From assembly GCA_050297855.1 (NCBI GenBank), contig JBNKTC010000002.1:178255-242254 (forward strand): DNA of 64,000 nucleotides, given 5' to 3'. A model generated the notes under the pieces. That model did no database searches and was not told where the DNA came from. It saw nothing but the letters and a program-made list of their open reading frames with translations. Positions 52,108 through 59,941 of this stretch are shown here, piece after piece. The DNA is from SZUA-545 sp050297855. GTDB lineage: Bacteria; Campylobacterota; Campylobacteria; Campylobacterales; SZUA-545. Numbering within the stretch: the stretch's first letter is position 1; every line of letters begins with the position of its first letter. The position numbers and the translations under genes were made by a program.

Positions 52108-52977
52108 TTAAAACTGTTTCAAAATCTTTTTGAAAAAGTTTCCAAAACTTGATTGCTCCTTTTTACTAAGCACTTTGCGTTCCATTTTCGCCAAAAGTTC
52201 GTTGGCGATGTCGTGGAGCTGTTCGGTCGGTGCGATGTTCGCACACTCCTTGACAAAAAGTGTCCGGCTCCGGACACATTTTTCGATACTTGTATCTTTG
52301 TTGATCGCGCCCAGCAGGACGATGTTGGCGTGGTTGGCGATGTTCTTCTCCGCCACCTTGATCAGCTTGGCGAAGATCGTCTCGGCCTCTTTTTTGTTCT
52401 TCACCTGGTTCATGATCATAAAGACGTTCTCTTTCTTCTCGCTGATGATCTTGAGCATGGCGTAGGCATCGGTTATGGCCGCCGGTTCGGATGTGGTGAC
52501 GACGACGACGTAATCGGCCGCATCCACAAAGGTCTGGACGTTCTCGCCGATCCCCGCACCCGTATCGATGATAATGTAGTCCAGGCCGTCAAGCTGCTGG
52601 ATCTGCTCGTAAAAGCGGTCGAGGATAAACTCGTCACTGTATTTAAAGATCCCGTCGCCGCTGTCGCCGGGGATAAGAAGCAGGTTTTCGTTGATCTCGA
52701 CGATGATATCCGAGAGGTCCACCTCGCCTTTTAGGAGGTGGAGGATGTTCTTGCCGGTCTTTACGTTCAGGATGACATCCAGGTTGGCCAGGCCCATATC
52801 GGCATCAAAGAGGCCGACCTTGTATCCCATCTGGGAGAGGGTGTGGGCGAGGTTTGCACTCATGGTACTCTTACCCACGCCCCCCTTGCCGCTGGTGACC
52901 GTGATGAACTTGGTCTTGGAGGGCGTCGTGCGCTCCTCGTGCATCATCTGGGTCAGTTTATGCGCCTGGTTCTTCAT
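52108..52977 (-). CDS. flhG: Flagellar number regulator FlhG (MinD-like ATPase)
   Basis: A 289-residue MinD/ParA-type ATPase. NQAHKLTQMM at the start corresponds to the D-Q-A-x-x-L-R activator helix of FlhG that stimulates FlhF GTPase. Then deviant Walker A SGKGGVGKST, DADMGLANLD and DTGAGI. The C-terminal SSFGNFFKKILKQF is a likely membrane-targeting amphipathic helix. It overlaps flhF by 4 nt. FlhG limits the number of polar flagella and, in Campylobacter, affects division site choice. Confidence 0.95.
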   Translation of the reverse strand: MKNQAHKLTQMMHEERTTPSKTKFITVTSGKGGVGKSTMSANLAHTLSQMGYKVGLFDADMGLANLDVILNVKTGKNILHLLKGEVDLSDIIVEINENLLLIPGDSGDGIFKYSDEFILDRFYEQIQQLDGLDYIIIDTGAGIGENVQTFVDAADYVVVVTTSEPAAITDAYAMLKIISEKKENVFMIMNQVKNKKEAETIFAKLIKVAEKNIANHANIVLLGAINKDTSIEKCVRSRTLFVKECANIAPTEQLHDIANELLAKMERKVLSKKEQSSFGNFFKKILKQF

Positions 52978-54293
52978 CGCGCGCCTTTGCTAAAGCCGTT
53001 TAAGAGGCAGTCGACAAAGAAGTCAGCTGTTGCCGGCTGCAGGTCATCAGGGACCTCCTGGCCCGTGGAGAAGTAGCTGATGGGCTTTTTGTTCTCGTAG
53101 ACAAGGGAGAAGATATTCCCAAAGCCGTTGGTCTCGTCCAGTTTGGTCGGGATGATCGTATCGATCCCCAGCACGGAGAACTTGCGGTAGATCTCGCGGA
53201 GGTCTTCGAACTTCGTATTGGCCGACATCACGAGGGAGACGTCGATACTGGTGTTGGACTCAGCATCGAGGAACTGTTTGAGCTTTCCGATCTTCTCGTG
53301 GTCGTGCTGGGAACTTCCGGCTGTATCGATCATAATATAGTCGCAGTGTTTGAGTGATGCGATGGCACGCGGGAAATCGAGGGGGTCTTCGACGCTTTCG
53401 ATCCCCAGTTTCATGATCTTGGCGTAGTGCATCAGCTGCTCGACCGCCCCGATCCGGTAGGTGTCCAGCGTGATGATGCCGACACGGTATTTGACATCTT
53501 TTTTAAAGGCGAAACGGGCGGCCAGTTTGGCGATGGTCGTCGTCTTGCCGACACCGGTGGGACCGACGAGCATGATGATCTTTTTGTTCGGTTTGGTCAG
53601 CTTGGACTCGACCCGTACCGGGGCGAGCTTGCGCAGCAGCACGTTAAAATAGCGCTTGACCGTTTCGGAGTTCTGGCGCATGGACATCGGCATGTGCTCC
53701 AGGGTCAGTTTCATGATCTCGTCGATGTGCTCTTTGATCATGCCGCTGGCCTTGGCGATACGGAAGATCTCGGCAAACTCCGGGGGGATACTCAGGCCGT
53801 TACGCGTATCCTTCTCCTGGTCCCACATCATGTTCTGGATCAGCTTGACCTTATCGGTCAGTTTGCCGATCTCGCTCTGGATGTCTTTAAGGTGCATCGT
53901 ATCGGCCGATTTGACGGTCTTGACCGCCTCTTCCGTCGCTTTGCTCTCTGCGGAGACCGGCTTGGGTGCTTCTTTTCTTTCATTCTCCTCTTCCGTGACC
54001 TGGGCGATCTTGGTGATCTGTTTGACTGTCTCGGAGAGGTTTAATAGGACATCATCGTTGTCAAACGGTGAGGGGGGCGGTGTGCTGGGAGCGGGTGTCT
54101 GGGATGCCGTCTCGTCCGCATCCTGCTCTTTTCCCTCTTCCGAAGCGACGACGACTTCATAAAGCGAGGGGGAGTTGATCGTACGTTTACGGATCTCTTT
54201 GGTGTTGACGACGAGCGCGTCTTCACCGCATTCGATTTGCGCTTTTTTCAGTGCTTCTGCCGGCGTCTCGCCGGTAAAAGTGTAGAGTTTCAT
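52974..54293 (-). CDS. flhF: Flagellar placement GTPase FlhF (SRP-like)
   Basis: A 439-residue SRP-family GTPase. N-terminal basic domain MKLYTFTGETPAEALKKAQ; a low-complexity acidic/Pro-rich B region (about 55-130); helical N domain; and G domain with GPTGVGKTTTIAKLAA (G1), DTYRIGA (G2/3 region) and DTAGSSQHD (G3). It defines polar flagellum position and is needed for flagellar gene expression in Campylobacter. It abuts folK upstream and overlaps flhG downstream. Confidence 0.96.
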   Translation of the reverse strand: MKLYTFTGETPAEALKKAQIECGEDALVVNTKEIRKRTINSPSLYEVVVASEEGKEQDADETASQTPAPSTPPPSPFDNDDVLLNLSETVKQITKIAQVTEEENERKEAPKPVSAESKATEEAVKTVKSADTMHLKDIQSEIGKLTDKVKLIQNMMWDQEKDTRNGLSIPPEFAEIFRIAKASGMIKEHIDEIMKLTLEHMPMSMRQNSETVKRYFNVLLRKLAPVRVESKLTKPNKKIIMLVGPTGVGKTTTIAKLAARFAFKKDVKYRVGIITLDTYRIGAVEQLMHYAKIMKLGIESVEDPLDFPRAIASLKHCDYIMIDTAGSSQHDHEKIGKLKQFLDAESNTSIDVSLVMSANTKFEDLREIYRKFSVLGIDTIIPTKLDETNGFGNIFSLVYENKKPISYFSTGQEVPDDLQPATADFFVDCLLNGFSKGAR

Positions 54294-54785
54294 TCAGTAC
54301 CTTCGTCTTCTGGGCAGATATAGCATCGGAATCAGTACGCTCTCCCTTTGATGCCAATAAGGATGCGGTATTGTTAATATTTTATTGTACACCTTTTTAA
54401 ATTCAAAAAATATTATGTCCAGATCAAGCGTCCTGGGGGCGTTTTTAAAGCTGCGGACCCGTCCGAATCGCTTCTCGATCCGCATGAGGTCATGCAGCAG
54501 CTGCAGGGGAGTCAGGTCGGTCTCGATGACGACGACCGCGTTGTAAAAATCAGCTTGTTCCGTAAAGCCGAACGGCGGGTTTTTCAAGACGGGGGAGGTG
54601 GCGACAATACGGATTTTCGGGTAGCTCCGCAGGTAGTTCAGCAGGCGCTTGAAGCGGCGTTCGGTGTTCCCGACGTTCCCCCCGATGCCGACCAGGGCGC
54701 GGTGGCGCCTGTTGGAGGCGGGAAACGCGGCGGGAAATCGGGGCAGGAAGCGCAGTTCCAGTCCCGGACCCAGTCTGCGCGTCAC
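54294..54785 (-). CDS. folK: HPPK, 6-hydroxymethyl-7,8-dihydropterin pyrophosphokinase
   Basis: A 163-residue FolK that transfers pyrophosphate from ATP to hydroxymethyldihydropterin in folate synthesis. Motifs: GIGGNVGNTERRF, NPPFGFTEQADFYNAVVVIET, and the metal-binding PRTLDLDIIFF. The N-terminal 25 residues are Arg/Pro-rich and longer than usual before the beta strand. It is embedded between pepQ and flhF, overlapping pepQ by 4 nt. Confidence 0.94.
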   Translation of the reverse strand: MTRRLGPGLELRFLPRFPAAFPASNRRHRALVGIGGNVGNTERRFKRLLNYLRSYPKIRIVATSPVLKNPPFGFTEQADFYNAVVVIETDLTPLQLLHDLMRIEKRFGRVRSFKNAPRTLDLDIIFFEFKKVYNKILTIPHPYWHQRESVLIPMLYLPRRRRY

Positions 54786-55807
54786 AGGATATGGGCCCCG
54801 TCTGCTTTGAGTACGACCGTATCCTCGATGCGGATACCGAACTCCCCGGGAAGGTAGATGCCCGGTTCGATCGTAAAGACCATGTTCTCTTCCAGGACCA
54901 CATCGTTACGTTTGTTGATGTAGGGGTGCTCGTGTATATCCAGTCCCACGCCGTGGCCCAGGGAGTGGATGAAGCGTTCGCCGTAGCCTCCCGCTTCGAT
55001 GACGGAGCGGGCAACGGCGTCGACCTCTTTGGCCTTCATGCCGGGTTTTGCCAGGCGGATCGCTTCGTCGTGTGCCTTGAGGACGAGGTCGTAGACCTTT
55101 TGGATTGTCGGGTCCTTAAAGTGCTGCTGGCGGGTGAAGTTGAGGCCGTTGTCAAACTGCACGGTGCGGGTACGGTCGGAGCAGTAGCGCTCGTGTTTGA
55201 TCCCGGCATCCATCAGCAATAGATCGCCGTTTTTAAGAAGATCGTCCGTCGGCAGTGCATGGGGTTTGGCCGCGTTGGCGTTTACCGCCAGGATCGGTTC
55301 GAAGCTGACGGGCCGCTCGCCGCGGTCGGTGAGGATCTCGGTTGCTTTGAAAAAGAGGTTTTTTTCGGTGTAGCTCTGCCCGTTCTCATCCAAAAAGATG
55401 GCAAAACGGTCAAAGGCATCGGCCCCGATCTCCGCGGCTTTTTTCAGCAGGGCGATCTCGTCGTCGCTTTTAATGGCACGCATGGCAGCCAGGAAACCTT
55501 CTTTGGCGCGGAGATTGACCCTGGGGAGTTTTTCGGAGAGCTTTTTAAAGTCGTGGCTCCGCCACTCGTTGGGATCGTAGATCAGGGAACGCAGGGCGAA
55601 TTTCCGGATCAGCTGACGGGCCGTCTTGATCAGGTCAGCCGACTCGATCACCTCCGTCCGGGTATTGACCGCTTCGGCCGCTTCGACCGTGTAGCGGCTG
55701 TCGGTGATGAAGTAGTGTTCGTCCCCCAGGGAGAGGACGACGGCATTGTCGCAGCTGAAGCCGGTTTTATAGTACTGGGAGCTTTCGTCTTTGATAAGCA
55801 GGTTCAT
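54782..55807 (-). CDS. M24-family Xaa-Pro aminopeptidase
   Basis: A 341-residue metallopeptidase. An N-terminal creatinase-like domain (1-125) precedes the pita-bread catalytic domain; metal ligands are visible in LLMDAGIKHERYCSDRTRT (two Asp), HSLGHGVGLDIHEHP (His), IEPGIYLPG (Glu) and GIRIEDTVV (Glu). It removes N-terminal residues preceding proline or splits Xaa-Pro dipeptides. Followed by folK and preceded by aroQ (3-nt gap), as commonly seen in Campylobacterota. Confidence 0.93.
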   Translation of the reverse strand: MNLLIKDESSQYYKTGFSCDNAVVLSLGDEHYFITDSRYTVEAAEAVNTRTEVIESADLIKTARQLIRKFALRSLIYDPNEWRSHDFKKLSEKLPRVNLRAKEGFLAAMRAIKSDDEIALLKKAAEIGADAFDRFAIFLDENGQSYTEKNLFFKATEILTDRGERPVSFEPILAVNANAAKPHALPTDDLLKNGDLLLMDAGIKHERYCSDRTRTVQFDNGLNFTRQQHFKDPTIQKVYDLVLKAHDEAIRLAKPGMKAKEVDAVARSVIEAGGYGERFIHSLGHGVGLDIHEHPYINKRNDVVLEENMVFTIEPGIYLPGEFGIRIEDTVVLKADGAHIL

Positions 55808-55810
55808 CGC

Positions 55811-56293
55811 TTACTGCTGTGCGGCCTGGGCCTTTTGCTGCTGCTCTTTGATCATCTTGACTTCGTTGAGGATCTGCATCGTCGCCATCATCGCCAGGTG
55901 GTAGCCGAAGGGGCCGAATCCGACGATGGAACCGGCACAGACGGGTGCCACGAGGGATTTTTGGCGGAACTCTTCGCGTCGGTGGATGTTGCTGATGTGT
56001 ACTTCGATCGTCGGCAGGCTGACCGCTGCGATGGCGTCGCGGATCGCGATGGAGGTATGGGTATAGGCTGCCGGGTTGATGATGATCGCATCGGCATCCC
56101 CCAGGCACTCCTGGATCTTATCAACGATTTCACCCTCGAGGTTGCTTTGAAAAAACTCGATCTCGACGTCGTTCTGTTCGGCCTGTTTTTTCATCTCGTT
56201 GTGAATGTTCTCAAGCTTCATAGGACCGTAGATGTTCTGCTCTCGGATACCGAGCATGTTGAGGTTTGGTCCTTGTATCACCATGATTTTCAT
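55811..56293 (-). CDS. aroQ: 3-dehydroquinate dehydratase, type II
   Basis: A 160-residue type II dehydroquinase of the shikimate pathway. Signature parts: QGPNLNMLGIREQNIYG (catalytic Tyr in the loop), INPAAYTHTSIAIRDA, EVHISNIHRREEFR (catalytic His) and GFGPFGYHLA. A Gln/Ala tail (KEQQQKAQAAQQ) extends the C terminus. It is the first gene of the operon running through the flagellar genes to fliY, so housekeeping and flagellar genes share one transcript. Confidence 0.96.
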   Translation of the reverse strand: MKIMVIQGPNLNMLGIREQNIYGPMKLENIHNEMKKQAEQNDVEIEFFQSNLEGEIVDKIQECLGDADAIIINPAAYTHTSIAIRDAIAAVSLPTIEVHISNIHRREEFRQKSLVAPVCAGSIVGFGPFGYHLAMMATMQILNEVKMIKEQQQKAQAAQQ

Positions 56294-56349
56294 TGATAAA
56301 TCCTTACTGTTTTGTTGTGAACCGCAGCGGTGGGGTTCTGTTGCCGGGG

Positions 56350-56355
56350 ATTATA
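56350..56355 (-). promoter_or_regulatory. -10 box for the aroQ-flagellar operon
   Basis: TATAAT on the minus strand, 57 bp upstream of the aroQ ATG, in the 127-bp divergent gap with mqnF. It looks like a sigma-70 rather than sigma-54 or sigma-28 element, which suits early flagellar regulators. Confidence 0.5.
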
Positions 56356-56420
56356 CAGGCATTTAACAAAAGCTTGGTTAAAATCAATCCGTTTACATAG
56401 ACCAAGAGGATTTCAAAACC

Positions 56421-57653
56421 ATGACGATTATCTACTCCGATTATATTTTAACGATGGACGGGAACTTCGATGTCATCCGCGACGGGGCCGTTGTCTTCGG
56501 TACCCATATCCTGGATATGGGAAGCGACCGGGAGGCGCTGCGGGCGAAATACCCCGATGCCGAACTGATCGAGTGCGAAAAGGACAGCGTCCTGATGCCC
56601 GGGCTCATCAACCCACACCTCCACCTGGAGTTCTCCAAAAACCGCACGACCCTTGAATACGGCGACTTTCTTCCCTGGCTCTACAGCGTCATGGAGAAGC
56701 GTGAAGAGCTGATCGAAGGGTGCGACGAACTCTGCGTGCGGCAGACGATCGACGAGATGCTGGAGTTCGGTATTACGGCGTTCGGGGCCATAAGCAGCTA
56801 CGGGTTTGACGTGGATGCGTGTGCCAGGGCACGGCAGAAGGTGGTCTTTTTTAACGAAGTGATCGGCTCCAACCCCGGGGCCGTGGACGGCTTTTTCCTC
56901 GATTTCCAGGCGCGGGTGAATGCTTCCAAAGCCCTGGCAAGCGACACCTTTTTCCCCGCCATCGCGGTGCACTCCCCCTATTCGGTCCACCCGGTCCTCG
57001 CCAAAAAAGCTCTGGAGATAGCGCGGCAGGAGGATTTCCGTGTCTCGGCCCATTTCATGGAGAGCCGTGCCGAACGGGAGTGGCTTGACAGCAACAGCGG
57101 GGAGTTCAAACCCTTTTTTAAAAACTTCCTCAAGACCGACCGGGCCGTGACGGACGGGACGGCGTTTTTGAAGATGTTCGACGGGTTCGACCCCCTCTAT
57201 GTCCACGGGGTCTACACCAGTGACGAAGAGCTCGATATCATCGAGCGCCAGGGCGGGCATATCGTCCACTGCCCCGTCTCCAACCGGTTGCTCGGCGGCG
57301 GTATCCTGGACCTGGAACGGCTCAAGTCCCGCGAGATCCCCTTTGCCGTCGGGACCGACGGCCTCAGCTCCAACTTCTCCATGAACATGTTCAAGGAGAT
57401 GCGGGCATCGCTCATGCAGCAGAGCGGCCTGGACCTGCACCTGCTGGCCCGCGACCTGCTGCTGGGGGCGACGCGGAATGCCGCCAAAGCCCTGGGGCTT
57501 GATACGGGTGCTGTCGAGCCGGGCCGTGAAGCGGACCTGATCACGATCACCCTGCCAAACGGTGTAGAAGAGGACAAAAACCTGCCGCTGCAGCTGATCC
57601 TCCACTCCAACCTGGCGGACCGGGTATTTATACAAGGAGAACGCGTACGATGA
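56421..57653 (+). CDS. mqnF: Aminofutalosine deaminase (amidohydrolase, MqnF type)
   Basis: A 410-residue amidohydrolase of the ATZ/TRZ group. Metal ligands: His66 and His68 in NPHLHLEF, His in SAHFMES and VHGVYTS, and Asp in VGTDGLSSNFSMN. In Campylobacterota this subgroup deaminates 6-amino-6-deoxyfutalosine to futalosine in menaquinone synthesis (H. pylori HP0267), and the genomic setting with aroQ and sppA fits. Other deaminase substrates are possible. The stop overlaps the start of sppA by ATGA. Confidence 0.85.
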   Translation: MTIIYSDYILTMDGNFDVIRDGAVVFGTHILDMGSDREALRAKYPDAELIECEKDSVLMPGLINPHLHLEFSKNRTTLEYGDFLPWLYSVMEKREELIEGCDELCVRQTIDEMLEFGITAFGAISSYGFDVDACARARQKVVFFNEVIGSNPGAVDGFFLDFQARVNASKALASDTFFPAIAVHSPYSVHPVLAKKALEIARQEDFRVSAHFMESRAEREWLDSNSGEFKPFFKNFLKTDRAVTDGTAFLKMFDGFDPLYVHGVYTSDEELDIIERQGGHIVHCPVSNRLLGGGILDLERLKSREIPFAVGTDGLSSNFSMNMFKEMRASLMQQSGLDLHLLARDLLLGATRNAAKALGLDTGAVEPGREADLITITLPNGVEEDKNLPLQLILHSNLADRVFIQGERVR

Positions 57654-58531
57654 ATCTGCAAGAAAAGATAGCCATACTTTTTTGGCCCGTGACGGCACCG
57701 ATCCGTTTTATACAGAACCATTTCAAGGCGACGCTGCTGGTGGTCGTTATCCTGATGATCGCCTTCTCGGGCGAGAAGGGCGAAACGGCGCAGGAGAACC
57801 TCTACAAGATCGATATCAGCGGTCCCATCTTCGAGAGCGAAAGCTTTTTAGCAGAGCTGGAGAAGGCGAAGCGGGAGAACGTCAGAGGGCTCCTTCTCGT
57901 GGTCAACTCCCCGGGCGGCCTGGTGCCCCCGAGTGTGGAGATGATGATGGCGGTCAGGGAGTATGCCAAGAGCCGTCCCGTGGTGGTCTATGCTTCGGGG
58001 ATGCTGGCCAGCGGCAGCTACTATGCCTCCATCTGGGCGGACGAGATCATCGCCAACCCTGCCAGTATCGTCGGTTCCATCGGGGTGCTCTTTCAGGGGA
58101 TGAACGCCAAGGGGCTGCTGGACAAGATCGGGATCAAACCGATGATCGTCAAAAGCGGGAAGTATAAAGAGGTCGGGGCCCCTTACCGCGAGTGGGAAGA
58201 GTACGAGAAAGAGGCGATGCGCGGGCTCTCAAGCGATATCTACATGATGTTCGTCGCTGACGTCGCCGAAGCGCGGAAACTGGACCCCCGTGATGATAAG
58301 GTCTTTGCCGACGGAAAAGATTTTCTGGCGGAAAAGGCCAAGAAAGTCGGTTTGATCGACCGGGTCGGAAGTATATCGATAGCGAAGAAACGGATCGCGG
58401 AACTGGCAGGCGTAAGTGACCCGAAATGGAATAGAAAAAGTGAACTGGAGACTTTTGTGGAAAGATTTTCCCAGCAGTCAAGCTCGCTGCTGTTAAAAAA
58501 TATCTTCAGCCTGAACGGCTACATGAACTAA
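57650..58531 (+). CDS. sppA: Signal peptide peptidase SppA (short, S49)
   Basis: A 293-residue inner-membrane S49 peptidase with one transmembrane helix (about 27-40). Catalytic Ser121 in MLASGSYYAS and the lysine of SGKYKEVG (169-175) are clear; VVNSPGGLVPPS is also typical. The short form assembles as an octamer and degrades cleaved signal peptides. A 10-bp hairpin overlaps the stop codon. Confidence 0.94.
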   Translation: MNLQEKIAILFWPVTAPIRFIQNHFKATLLVVVILMIAFSGEKGETAQENLYKIDISGPIFESESFLAELEKAKRENVRGLLLVVNSPGGLVPPSVEMMMAVREYAKSRPVVVYASGMLASGSYYASIWADEIIANPASIVGSIGVLFQGMNAKGLLDKIGIKPMIVKSGKYKEVGAPYREWEEYEKEAMRGLSSDIYMMFVADVAEARKLDPRDDKVFADGKDFLAEKAKKVGLIDRVGSISIAKKRIAELAGVSDPKWNRKSELETFVERFSQQSSSLLLKNIFSLNGYMN

Positions 58532-58548
58532 GGGGTTCCCCCTTAGTT
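58526..58548. terminator. Bidirectional hairpin between sppA and the small lipoprotein gene
   Basis: Perfect 10-bp stem AACTAAGGGG / CCCCTTAGTT with a TTC loop; it includes the sppA stop codon and lies 9 bp from the converging lipoprotein gene. Only a short T-rich stretch follows in the plus direction. Confidence 0.65.
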
Positions 58549-58556
58549 CCTTTCAA

Positions 58557-58697
58557 CTACATACCTTCGTAGGCTTTGTTAAAGCTTTTTTGCTGCTGCT
58601 CGTAAGAGGGGCTGTTGTCCGGTTTGACCACTTTTTTGATGGTGCAACCGCCAAAGACGAAGAGGGCGGCAAGGGTGAAAAGAATCGCTTTTTTCAT
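58557..58697 (-). CDS. Small lipoprotein, 46 residues
   Basis: A short gene with AGGAG 7 nt before its ATG. It encodes MKKAILFTLAALFVFGGCTI..., a type II signal peptide with lipobox FGGC (Cys18), and a 29-residue mature part ending KSFNKAYEGM. No family recognised. It lies downstream of the bioD and exported-protein genes (39-bp gap) on the same strand and may be cotranscribed with them. Confidence 0.8.
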   Translation of the reverse strand: MKKAILFTLAALFVFGGCTIKKVVKPDNSPSYEQQQKSFNKAYEGM

Positions 58698-58736
58698 AAT
58701 GTTTCTCCTAGACGGATTTGGGATGGGACCATTCTA

Positions 58737-59183
58737 TCATATCTTCTTTAGCACTTTGGATATTTTCCGGTAAAGGTCGGTGTCGGGCGTGTAATTAGAG
58801 ATGAGGAAAAAGAACCGTCCCCGCTCTTTCCTGACCTTAAGCAGGGTAAACCCCAGGGATGCCAGGGAGTAGTCCAGGATGGAGATATCGGTCTCGTCCA
58901 TCTGTCGGCTCACAAACTTAAGCTCAGGCATGGCCGAACGCAACTGTCTCAGGGAGATGGATGCGACATGGATCTGATGCATCCGCAGAGCCACGAGGGC
59001 GAGGGGTTCGGAATACTCCTCCGGGTCGCAGAAAAACTCCAGCGGCGTGCTCCCCGGACTGATGATCGACTGCAGCTTTTTGGCATCTTCAAGGAAGATC
59101 TCGTGGCTGATGGCAGCGCTGCACTCCCCGGCGTGCAGAAACGTGGCAGCGAGGAGAAGGGAGAGGGAAAAGAGCCGTATCAT
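58737..59183 (-). CDS. Exported protein of unknown function
   Basis: A 148-residue protein with a signal peptide (MIRLFSLSLLLAATFLHAG, cleavage near residue 18). The mature part has two Cys (ECSAA near 21 and FFCDPEE near 52) and a mixed alpha/beta pattern; no family recognised. Its start overlaps the bioD stop by ATGA, so it is translated with bioD, though a biotin-related role for a periplasmic protein is not evident. Confidence 0.65.
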   Translation of the reverse strand: MIRLFSLSLLLAATFLHAGECSAAISHEIFLEDAKKLQSIISPGSTPLEFFCDPEEYSEPLALVALRMHQIHVASISLRQLRSAMPELKFVSRQMDETDISILDYSLASLGFTLLKVRKERGRFFFLISNYTPDTDLYRKISKVLKKI

Positions 59184-59827
59184 CCCAGGATATCCGCCGC
59201 AAAATCCTCCATCGCCTCCGGCAGAAGGGTGATCTTTCCGAAATGCTTCTCCAGGAAGGGACGGTTGATCCAGTCAAATGCCGTATGGCTTCCCATGAGG
59301 TTGATCCCCCAGCGGCAGGCGATACCCCGCGCTTTTAAAAAATCGAGGTTGACGATGCTTTCGCTGATCATCCCCAGTTTGTCCGTCGTAAAGAAGAGCA
59401 CCTCGGCACCGAAAAGTTCCGCCAGGTCGATGACGAACTTCTCCTCATCCAGCGGGGTCATCACCCCGCCCGCGCTTTCGATCAGTACGATATCGCTCAC
59501 CGCTTCGATCCGCTGCAGCGCCGCCTGCATCGCCCCGTAGTCAAGTGCTTCGTCCCCCTTGGCCACATAGGGGGCCGCGGGCAGAGCATAGCGGACGGGG
59601 ACGACATCCTCCAGCGTCACGGAGGCGGCAAAGTCTTGGTTGAGCTCACAGCAGAGATCGTAGAGCTTTTTGCCGTCCGGGGGTAGGGTCTCGACCCCCG
59701 TTTCAATCGGCTTGATCGCCCCGACACGCAGGCCGCGGCGCGCAAATTCTTTCAGGAGATTAAGGGATAGGAAGGTTTTACCGCAATCGGTGTTTGAGGC
59801 TGTCACCAAAAGGCGTTTTTTTATCAT
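59180..59827 (-). CDS. bioD: Dethiobiotin synthetase BioD
   Basis: A 215-residue BioD that closes the ureido ring of dethiobiotin from DAPA, CO2 and ATP. P-loop TASNTDCGKTFLS near residue 8-20, the catalytic KPIETG (Lys) and IESAGGVMTPLDE are typical. ATG at 59827 is chosen; a TTG five codons upstream is in frame, and neither has a strong ribosome binding site. bioA is 25 kb away at 32.6-33.9 kb. Confidence 0.93.
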   Translation of the reverse strand: MIKKRLLVTASNTDCGKTFLSLNLLKEFARRGLRVGAIKPIETGVETLPPDGKKLYDLCCELNQDFAASVTLEDVVPVRYALPAAPYVAKGDEALDYGAMQAALQRIEAVSDIVLIESAGGVMTPLDEEKFVIDLAELFGAEVLFFTTDKLGMISESIVNLDFLKARGIACRWGINLMGSHTAFDWINRPFLEKHFGKITLLPEAMEDFAADILG

Positions 59828-59941
59828 ATGTCTGAGTTCCAATAACGAAATAAAATTCTTTTCTTATAATGGTAACACAGACGATGTAAATTCAATGAAG
59901 AGTCCGATCTAAACGTATCGGCTTTAGATTTTACAAAATCA

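Noticed and set aside
59865..59870. Plus-strand TATAAT between bioD and tpsB
   Set aside because: It would drive transcription only into the antisense of tpsB with no gene downstream; the AT-rich gap makes a chance match likely.
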